DNA of 10,733 nucleotides from Eubacteriales Family XIII. Incertae Sedis bacterium. Lineage in GTDB: Bacteria; Bacillota; Clostridia; Peptostreptococcales; Anaerovoracaceae. The position numbers were made by a program, and so were the translations under genes. The notes under the pieces were generated by a model. The model was not told where the DNA came from, made no database searches, and saw only the letters and a program-made list of their open reading frames with translations. Numbering within the stretch: position 1 is the stretch's first letter; each line of letters starts with the position of its first letter. This document shows, piece after piece, positions 5,498-10,733 of the stretch. The stretch is taken from contig JAITPU010000046.1 of assembly GCA_031289235.1 (NCBI GenBank), positions 1 through 10,733 on the forward strand. The letters are read 5' to 3'.

Positions 5498-6085
5498 TCA
5501 CACCTGTCCTTCCAAATCAATAGCGAATTGCCGCACGCCGCCGGATTCGTCCGGTTCGCGCACACTCCGTTCGATATCCTCTATCTCAGGCAGTTCGTTT
5601 AATCCGGCAAAGCCGAAGTACCGCAGGAACATCTTCGTAGTGCCGTAGAGAATAGGCCGGCCGGCGGAATCCGCCCTGCCCGTTTCTTCGATCAAATCCC
5701 GTTTCAAAAGCCCTTCCAGCATACGGTCGCATTTGATCCCTCTGATCATCTCGATCTCGCCCCTCGTGACAGGCTGCTTATAGGCCACGATAGCCAACGT
5801 TTCCAAAGCCGCCATGGAGAGCTTTTTCTCCCTCGCAGGCGTACAAAGCCGCCGGACGTGCTCGAAATTCTCGGCGCGGGTCACGAACTGGAAGCCGCCG
5901 CCGATTTCCCTTACGGCAAGGCCCCTTCCTTCCTCTTCATACTCGCGCTGCAATTCCCTGAAATATTCGCGGGCCGTCCCTTTATCGACGCCGAACACAT
6001 TCGCGGCGGTCTTCACTTCCAGAGGTTCGCCCAACACGAACATCATGGACTCAAAAGCTGATTTTATGGCTTTCTTACTGAACAC
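5498..6085 (-). CDS. scpB: Segregation and condensation protein B
   Basis: A 195-residue ScpB, the winged-helix kite subunit that binds ScpA in the SMC-ScpA-ScpB condensin and helps segregate chromosomes. The diagnostic C-terminal winged helix is clear: KKLSMAALETLAIVAYKQP, then TRGEIEMIRG, GRADSAGRPILYGTT and FLRYFGFAGLNELPEI. I chose GTG at 6085 because family members begin with a segment like FSKKAIKSAFESMMFVLGE, AGAGGAG lies about 6 nt upstream, and the resulting length is normal. An ATG at 6199 in the same frame would add 38 unlike residues and overlap scpA by 125 bp. With the GTG start, scpB overlaps the end of scpA by 11 nt, which suggests translational coupling. Confidence 0.92.
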   Translation of the reverse strand: MFSKKAIKSAFESMMFVLGEPLEVKTAANVFGVDKGTAREYFRELQREYEEEGRGLAVREIGGGFQFVTRAENFEHVRRLCTPAREKKLSMAALETLAIVAYKQPVTRGEIEMIRGIKCDRMLEGLLKRDLIEETGRADSAGRPILYGTTKMFLRYFGFAGLNELPEIEDIERSVREPDESGGVRQFAIDLEGQV

Positions 6086-6899
6086 GCCCGCTCCTCTTTT
6101 CCCCTGCCTTTCCCGCCAGCCCGTCCTTCCCGGCGGGCGGCTCCGCGGCATAAGCCGCGCCGGCGCGGAATTTTCCGGCGCGAATGACGATTTCACCAAA
6201 GATAACTTCCTGACTTACGTAAATCTCATTCGCCCTCATCATTTCCAGCAGCGAAACAAAGGTCAGCGTCACCTGACGGCGATCGCTTTCCGGCGTCAAA
6301 AGTTCGCGAAATGTTAAAATTTTCACATTTCTTCTCTCAAATAACTCCCTGATATAAGTTATCCCGGACTCCACCGTCGCCCGCTGTCTCGCGACGCGCG
6401 TATAGCCGCGCCGGATTTCGTCTATGCGTTGTTTTCTGCCGAGAAACATGCGGAAAGACTGCAAAAACTTTTTTAAATCCATGCGAAGATACTCGTCGGG
6501 TTCGCCCGTGAACGCCTGTAAATCTTCACCCGGTTTTTCCAGGACAGCCCGGTTATCCTCCTCGATTTCGCCTAACAGTCCGGCCGCCAGCTTGAAGCGC
6601 CTGTATTCGACGAGTTTTCTCGTCAGTTCCTCCCTCGGGTCCTCCTCATCCACGGCAGCGGCAGGCTCTGCTCCCGGCAGCAGCATTTTGGATTTCAGCT
6701 CTATCAAAATAGCTGCAAGCACCATAAATTCGCTGTCTATGACCAGATCTTCAGCCCGCATTTTCTCAATATGGGCGAGATACTGCGCCGTGATCACAGA
6801 CACTTGTATATCGTAAATGCTCATCTCCGCTTTTTCAATCAGATAAACGAGCAGGTCAAACGGCCCTTCGAATACGTCCAGCTTTACCTTGTACGACAT
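6075..6899 (-). CDS. scpA: Segregation and condensation protein A (kleisin)
   Basis: A 274-residue ScpA, the kleisin that bridges the SMC head domains and recruits ScpB. The N-terminus KLDVFEGPFDLLVYLIEKAE (residues 5-24) and the following helix DLVIDSEFMVLAAILIELKS, then KMLLPG, are hallmarks of the family. A charged central linker (about 83-130) leads to the C-terminal winged-helix region (LTFRELL, then VTLTFVSLLEMM). The last 30 residues are rich in Gly, Ala and Lys, extend past the usual end, and overlap the scpB start. The ATG at 6899 is preceded by AAGAGGAAACG. It lies 84 bp downstream of the decarboxylase gene on the same strand, with no clear terminator between them, so read-through is possible. 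Confidence 0.93.
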   Translation of the reverse strand: MSYKVKLDVFEGPFDLLVYLIEKAEMSIYDIQVSVITAQYLAHIEKMRAEDLVIDSEFMVLAAILIELKSKMLLPGAEPAAAVDEEDPREELTRKLVEYRRFKLAAGLLGEIEEDNRAVLEKPGEDLQAFTGEPDEYLRMDLKKFLQSFRMFLGRKQRIDEIRRGYTRVARQRATVESGITYIRELFERRNVKILTFRELLTPESDRRQVTLTFVSLLEMMRANEIYVSQEVIFGEIVIRAGKFRAGAAYAAEPPAGKDGLAGKAGEKRSGRVQ

Positions 6900-6983
6900 C
6901 GTTTCCTCTTCTTCGCTGAACGCGTCTGGCCGTCCGGATATGTAAATATGCGGTTTTCGATTTCAAAGATTCTCATACGGAGC

Positions 6984-8441
6984 CTATCCGGCGAAAATCT
7001 CTCCGTCCGCCGTAACGCCGGTCACCTTCCCGCCCGCCCGCCGCAGGGCAGCTATATAGGCGACGGCGTCCCGTCCGACGCGCTCCCCCGGACAAAGCAG
7101 AGGGACGCCCGGCGGATACGGAATGACGGAAGCCGCGCAGATCAGCCCCTCGGCGGCTTCGAGCTTAACCCTTCGCTTAGTCTCCGGAATACCGGCGAAC
7201 TCCGGGATTTTCGGCGGATACAGCGCTTCTTCCGTTTCGATTTTCGCTTCTGTATCAGGCTCTCTTCTTTCTCCGGCCTCACGGCCGAACCCGCGCGACT
7301 CGCTTATCCGCCGCAGCACCGCCGCCAAAGCTTCATAATCCCCGCGCACATTTCCGACGCCGGTCATGCACATGACGACGCCGCCGGAACTAAGTTCGGC
7401 GCAGATATTTTCTTCCATGAGCAGCTCTTTAAGCCGCGTTCCCGAAATGCCGCGCGCGCTCATATCTATATTTATTTTAGTGCGGTCAAAGCGCCCGGCC
7501 GCGTTCATGACTTTCAGCCCCGGAACAGTTTCCGCCGCCCGGTAAAAGCCGTCCAGATTCCCGTTCCATTCTTCGATCAGCGCCCTGCCGTGCCGTTCGA
7601 GAATTTCCCTGTTGATATCAGCGGAAAGCATCAGGAGATACGAAGGGCTTGTACTTTCCACACACTGCAGTTTATCCTCCAGCGCCTCCGGATCCACCCT
7701 GTCCGAGTTCAAGTTTAACACCGCGGTCTGCGTCAGGGAAGCCAGGGTTTTATGCGTGCTGTTGACGATCAGGTCCGCGCCGGACAGCTCGGCGGACAAA
7801 GGCGCGCGCTTACCCGCCGCGGCTCCGCCTTCATATCTGTCGAAAAAAGCGAGATGCGCTCCGTGCGCCTGATCCACGATCAAAATCTTCCCCGCGCGAT
7901 GCACGGCTTCCGCGATTCTCTCAATATCGCTGCAGACGCCGTAATAGTTGGGACTCGGAAGAATAACAGCCTCCGCGTCCGGATTTTCCCTCAAAAGCCT
8001 TTCCGTCTCTTCAGGACGCATTTCGCCCGGAATCCCGTATTCTTCGATTATTTCAGGATACATGTAAACCGGGGTGAGCCCGCCGAGCGTCAGCGCGTTG
8101 AATATGGATTTATGCGAGTTTCTTGCCATGATCAGGGGCTTGCCCGCCGGCGACGACGCTAAAACAGCGGCGATAAGGCCGCCGCTGCCGCCGTTGATCA
8201 GCAGCCATGATTTTTTTACGCCGTACAGCGCCGCGTATCCATCCTGAAGCTCCTTCAGTATGCCTTCCGCCAGAAAGAGATTGTCGGCGCCCGGGATTTC
8301 CGTGATGTCGCAATCAATAAAACGCTCCGAAAAAGCGCCGTATCCGAAGCGTTCATAAAATCGTCCGCCCTTGTGCCCCGGCATGTGAAAAGAAACGGGC
8401 TTCTTCATCAGATAATCATGCAGAAATTCCTGTATACCCAC
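6984..8441 (-). CDS. Orn/Lys/Arg decarboxylase family, PLP-dependent
   Basis: A 485-residue fold-type I PLP enzyme of the Orn/Lys/Arg decarboxylase family, in the short Bacillus SpeA/YaaO-like form without the N-terminal response-regulator-like wing domain. Visible motifs are HMPGHKGG (19-26), NGGSGG (83-88), RNSHKS (107-112), LPSPNYYGVC (161-170), D190 and H193 in VDQAHGAH (PLP nitrogen and ring contacts), and the Schiff-base K231 in NSTHKT. The C-terminal domain keeps PYPPGVPLLCPGE (441-453). A charged linker of about 25 residues (382-406) separates the domains. It releases CO2 from lysine, arginine or ornithine to give a diamine or agmatine; the substrate cannot be assigned. The start is GTG at 8441: an in-frame TAG lies eight codons upstream, and the site before it is a weak GAGAGAG. 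scpA follows on the same strand. Confidence 0.88.
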   Translation of the reverse strand: MGIQEFLHDYLMKKPVSFHMPGHKGGRFYERFGYGAFSERFIDCDITEIPGADNLFLAEGILKELQDGYAALYGVKKSWLLINGGSGGLIAAVLASSPAGKPLIMARNSHKSIFNALTLGGLTPVYMYPEIIEEYGIPGEMRPEETERLLRENPDAEAVILPSPNYYGVCSDIERIAEAVHRAGKILIVDQAHGAHLAFFDRYEGGAAAGKRAPLSAELSGADLIVNSTHKTLASLTQTAVLNLNSDRVDPEALEDKLQCVESTSPSYLLMLSADINREILERHGRALIEEWNGNLDGFYRAAETVPGLKVMNAAGRFDRTKINIDMSARGISGTRLKELLMEENICAELSSGGVVMCMTGVGNVRGDYEALAAVLRRISESRGFGREAGERREPDTEAKIETEEALYPPKIPEFAGIPETKRRVKLEAAEGLICAASVIPYPPGVPLLCPGERVGRDAVAYIAALRRAGGKVTGVTADGEIFAG

Positions 8442-8462
8442 ACGCTCTCTCTTTTTTCGATT

Positions 8463-8523
8463 CTATTCTAAGGCGGGCGCCGACAGGGCAGGAAGCGGCG
8501 CGGCCGCTTCGCTTCACGCGTTG
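8463..8523. repeat. Dispersed intergenic repeat, copy B
   Basis: A 61-bp element matching copy A, starting 22 bp before the decarboxylase start codon and in the same orientation relative to that gene as copy A is to the Cof gene. GAAGCGG (8492-8498) and CCGCTTC (8504-8510) make a perfect 7-bp stem with a 5-nt loop. Loop sequences differ between copies while the stem arms are kept. Confidence 0.65.
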
Positions 8524-8582
8524 ACGCCGCCGTCTCCGGCGCAGACGAAAGGCCCTCGAACGGCACAAGCACTGTTTGAATT

Positions 8583-8588
8583 ATTATA
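8583..8588 (-). promoter_or_regulatory. Candidate -10 box for the decarboxylase gene
   Basis: A perfect TATAAT on the minus strand, about 142 bp upstream of the GTG start. No good -35 box is seen at 16-18 nt (TTCGCG or TTTCGC), so an activator would be needed or the site is not used. A transcript from here would carry repeat copy B in its leader. Confidence 0.35.
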
Positions 8589-8843
8589 CCATCATTCCCC
8601 GGTACGCGAAAGCCGCTTCGCGAAATTCCGATTTATTATTTCAGGAGCACGGATCGCGGGCTTCCCGCGCCTTGGCGCTTGATTTATCGCATCTTCGGCG
8701 TTTAATAAATTCGCGCGACAGGGCGGTGGAAACGGGCGCGCAGGGAAAATACGAATACCGGCTTGACATGGCGCGGAACACAGCGACACAGATAAATAAT
8801 CAAATCTTTTTAATTTTTTCATATTTTACACACATATGCGCGA

Positions 8844-8849
8844 TATAAT
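8844..8849 (+). promoter_or_regulatory. Candidate -10 box for htrA
   Basis: TATAAT on the plus strand follows a strongly AT-rich stretch (about 8791-8830) that could act as an UP-type element. No consensus -35 box sits at the proper distance. The leader would be about 190 nt and would include repeat copy C and two hairpins. Confidence 0.35.
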
Positions 8850-8866
8850 CAGCCCGTACAGAATTA

Positions 8867-8901
8867 CTATTCAAGGGCAGGCGTCGATAAGGCCGGACGC
8901 C
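8867..8901. repeat. Dispersed intergenic repeat, partial copy C
   Basis: About 35 bp matching the first part of copies A and B: CTATTC, GGCAGGCG, CGATAAGG, CCGGA. It then diverges and is followed by a different hairpin (CCGCA 8909-8913 with TGCGG 8923-8927). GGCGTC (8880-8885) and GACGCC (8896-8901) can also pair within the copy. Confidence 0.5.
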
Positions 8902-9046
8902 GAGTTTTCCGCAGGGGGCCTTTGCGGGCATATCAAGAGCCGCGCGGCCGCCGGCGGAACATACCTTTGAACTTGTAAAATACAAACACAGGCTTATTAA
9001 CCCGGACCCGCCACGCGGGCGGCGTCTAAGACAGGAGGTAAAATCC

Positions 9047-10318
9047 ATGTTAAAAAAATTTGATTATGAACCCTACAGCGAAAGAGAATTCAGCAAACAG
9101 ACCCGGGACGGCGAATCTCCGCCGGCTTTCTCCGGCGCGAACGCGTATGGCGAACCGGCGGCGGGATCTTCTCCGGATCAGGAGAAAAAGAGAAATGGAA
9201 AAACGCGCAGGGCGATCTTCGCCGCCTCCGTCCTGATCGCCGCGATGATCGTTTCAGGCGCCGCCGGCATGGGGGGCGCTTATTGGATCCTGTCCGGCAA
9301 TACCGGCGCAGACAGCAGAATCCAAAGGTCGGTCGAAGTCGCGCAAAATTCCGCGGCTGCGGTAAACACGGCGACGGGTGGCTACAATGACATCGTCGAG
9401 ACAGTAAAAAAGACCGCCGATTCTGTTGTTGAGATTTCCACGGAGATCACGCAGTTCAGCCCCTTCTCCGGGCAGTTTGTGCAAAGCGGCGCCGGCAGCG
9501 GCGTTATTTTGACCTCTGACGGATATATAGTGACAAACAATCACGTCATAGAAGGCGCCGGGAACATCACGGCGCGTATGAACGACGGCAGAGAATACAA
9601 AGCGTCTCTGATAGGATCGGATGAACAGACCGACCTTGCGGTGCTGAAGATCGGCGCGAACGATCTACACGCCGCGACTTTCGCCGATTCTTCCTCTATC
9701 GAAGTCGGACAGACGGCAGTCGTCATCGGCAACCCTCTCGGCAGGCTGGGCGGGACGGTTACGAGCGGCATCATAAGCGCCAGAGACCGCGAGATAACCA
9801 TAGACGGCGAAACCATGCGGCTGCTTCAAACTTCCGCCGCGGTAAACCGCGGCAATTCCGGCGGCGGGCTGTTTGACAGCGACGGCAATCTGGTGGGGAT
9901 AGTAAACGCGAAATCCTCCGGCGCTGATATAGAAGGCTTGGGCTTCGCCATTCCCTCAAACACCGTAGCCGAAATCGCGGATCAGATCATGAGCAACGGT
10001 TATGTGACAGGACGCCCGCAAATAGGAGTTAAAGTCGTGGAGATCAGCGACGCTTGGACCGCGGCTCGCTACGGCCTTGCCTCAATGGGAGTCTATGTCA
10101 CGGAATCGTCAAACAGCGCTTTAACGGCCGGCGACCGCATCATGAGCATTGACGGCAAGGAAATCCAGTCTAATGAAGATCTCCGCGCGACGGTAAGATC
10201 CCATAAAGTCGGCGACACGCTGCCGGTAAAAATAAGCCGCGGCAACCGGGAACTCGTCCTGAACGTCAAGCTCACCGAACAGGTTCCGGAAACAGCCTCT
10301 CCGCCGTCGGCCGCCTGA
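9047..10318 (+). CDS. htrA: HtrA/DegP-like membrane-anchored serine protease
   Basis: A 423-residue S1C protease. An acidic, disordered cytoplasmic segment (1-50) is followed by a positively charged stop (KKRNGKTRR) and one transmembrane helix (about 57-83). The trypsin-like domain carries the catalytic triad H166 (NNHVIEG), D196 (TDLAVL) and S271 (NRGNSGGG). A single PDZ domain (about 325-410) starts near GRPQIGVKV and holds AGDRIMSIDGKEI. Anchored HtrA proteins degrade or refold misfolded proteins outside the membrane and are often induced by envelope stress. The active-site motif reads GNSGGG where many relatives have GNSGGP. The ATG at 9047 follows a near-perfect AGGAGGT with 7-nt spacing, so strong translation is likely. 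It is monocistronic and ends at a strong terminator. Confidence 0.94.
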   Translation: MLKKFDYEPYSEREFSKQTRDGESPPAFSGANAYGEPAAGSSPDQEKKRNGKTRRAIFAASVLIAAMIVSGAAGMGGAYWILSGNTGADSRIQRSVEVAQNSAAAVNTATGGYNDIVETVKKTADSVVEISTEITQFSPFSGQFVQSGAGSGVILTSDGYIVTNNHVIEGAGNITARMNDGREYKASLIGSDEQTDLAVLKIGANDLHAATFADSSSIEVGQTAVVIGNPLGRLGGTVTSGIISARDREITIDGETMRLLQTSAAVNRGNSGGGLFDSDGNLVGIVNAKSSGADIEGLGFAIPSNTVAEIADQIMSNGYVTGRPQIGVKVVEISDAWTAARYGLASMGVYVTESSNSALTAGDRIMSIDGKEIQSNEDLRATVRSHKVGDTLPVKISRGNRELVLNVKLTEQVPETASPPSAA

Positions 10319-10353
10319 AAAAACTCTACTCGCGTCCGCGCTGTACAGACGCA

Positions 10354-10401
10354 AAAGAGGGGAGCTTTTCCAAAAATGGAATCGCTTCCCTCTTTATTTA
10401 T
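10354..10401. terminator. Rho-independent terminator, probably bidirectional
   Basis: AAAGAGGGGAGC (10354-10365) pairs with GCTTCCCTCTTT (10384-10395), a 12-bp stem with one G-U pair. TTCC/GGAA can pair inside the loop. A T-rich tail (TCTTTATTTAT) follows on the plus strand, and the A-run on the left arm gives a short T-run on the minus strand. It lies 36 bp after htrA and about 24 bp after the stop of the convergent partial gene, so it can serve both. Confidence 0.85.
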
Positions 10402-10424
10402 ACTGAGCTTGGGCGAAAATTACT

Positions 10425-10733
10425 TTATTGTATACTACTATATGTCACGACCCTGGCTTGGGCCATATCCGGCACAAGAGTATATCTTTTTTTGGGATTT
10501 AGAAAACCTACAGCGATATAACTGTCGTCACTGATCCGCCACGAGCGGAACAGCGGCTCGTTCATAGACAGCTGCTCCCCCGCTATCGCCGCCCCCGTAC
10601 CGTTCTTGTAACGGACGACTCCGGAATTCAGCGTAGTAAAAAGATAATCGTCCAAACCCAAGATCAAAATGTTTTCCACGCCGTATATATCCGGATTTTT
10701 CGCCTCACCGATTACCGCGGGTGTCGAAGCCAG
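10425..10733 (-). CDS. Unrecognised protein, C-terminal fragment
   Basis: The frame is open from the right edge to a TAA at 10427-10425, giving the last 102 residues of a longer protein. A GTG at 10679 is only an internal valine codon as far as can be seen; the upstream frame continues without a stop. The fragment has beta-strand-like stretches (ENILILGLDDYLFTTLNSG, VRYKNGTGAA, SYIAVGFLNPKKRYTLVPD) and no cysteine. No catalytic motif or membrane segment is visible. The alternating hydrophobic pattern with glycine turns might suggest a beta-rich extracytoplasmic domain, but that is inference. I do not recognise the family. It converges on htrA and shares the terminator. Confidence 0.6.
   Translation of the reverse strand: MASTPAVIGEAKNPDIYGVENILILGLDDYLFTTLNSGVVRYKNGTGAAIAGEQLSMNEPLFRSWRISDDSYIAVGFLNPKKRYTLVPDMAQARVVTYSSIQ

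Larger units (their letters stand above)
8442..9046. other. Large divergent non-coding region, decarboxylase / htrA
   Basis: A 605-bp spacer without a convincing gene. It contains repeat copy B (8463-8523), a minus-strand TATAAT (8583-8588), a palindrome-rich segment (about 8600-8710), an AT-rich tract leading to a plus-strand TATAAT (8795-8849), repeat copy C (8867-8901), a CCGCA/TGCGG hairpin (8909-8927), a CCCGC/GCGGG hairpin near 9006-9018, and the htrA ribosome-binding site. Short open frames here lack ribosome-binding sites and cross the stem-loops. Confidence 0.65.

Noticed and set aside
6086..6199. Longer scpB starting at the ATG at 6199
   Set aside because: It would overlap scpA by 125 bp and add 38 residues not seen in the family; the GTG at 6085 has a good ribosome-binding site.
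8763..8796. Perfect TTGACA as the htrA -35 box
   Set aside because: At 17-nt spacing the next six bases are ACACAG; the nearest -10-like GATAAA is 22 nt away, so it does not form a normal promoter.
8576..8848. 90- and 76-codon frames on opposite strands in the htrA spacer
   Set aside because: They have no ribosome-binding sites, low-complexity composition, pass through palindromes and overlap each other.
1..10733. Mobile elements, CRISPR array, tRNA/rRNA genes, toxin-antitoxin or defence genes
   Set aside because: None was seen. The repeats found are few, short and not regularly spaced, and every sizeable gene except the right-edge fragment belongs to a recognised cellular family.

Overview
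The window reads as a chromosomal segment of an anaerobic, GC-rich (roughly mid-50s % by eye) Firmicute, most likely a member of the Clostridia. The reasons are the adjacent scpA-scpB condensin genes, a HisJ-type PHP phosphatase, a Bacillus/Clostridium-style Orn/Lys/Arg decarboxylase, a membrane-anchored HtrA protease, purine-rich Shine-Dalgarno sites before most genes, and a lysine-fermentation enzyme (Kal). Genus cannot be fixed from the sequence alone.

Layout, left to right. A galE 5' fragment (minus) runs off the left edge and is preceded by a PHP-family histidinol-phosphatase-like gene (minus). A 0.5 kb non-coding stretch follows. Next comes kal (plus), convergent with rluB (minus), with 21 bp between their stop codons. 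A 0.33 kb divergent control region separates rluB from the citrate synthase gene (plus). Citrate synthase converges on a Cof-type HAD phosphatase gene (minus), which lies downstream of the overlapping scpA/scpB pair (minus) and of an Orn/Lys/Arg decarboxylase gene (minus). A 0.6 kb divergent non-coding region leads to htrA (plus). This ends at a strong, probably bidirectional terminator shared with an unrecognised partial gene (minus) at the right edge.

The genes are mostly housekeeping: sugar nucleotide metabolism, rRNA pseudouridylation, chromosome segregation, citrate synthesis and envelope proteolysis. Two touch amino-acid metabolism (kal and the decarboxylase). No mobile element, CRISPR array, phage gene or defence operon was seen, and I do not claim a new enzymatic system.

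The unexplained signal is in the spacers. (i) A conserved element of about 77-88 nt lies upstream of both kal and rluB, in sense orientation to each, with two conserved short stems. (ii) The citrate synthase leader is bracketed by 19-21 nt arms that pair along their whole length in RNA. (iii) One arm end recurs upstream of galE. (iv) A 60 bp hairpin-bearing repeat starts about 21 bp upstream of the start codons of both the Cof and decarboxylase genes, and part of it occurs again upstream of htrA.
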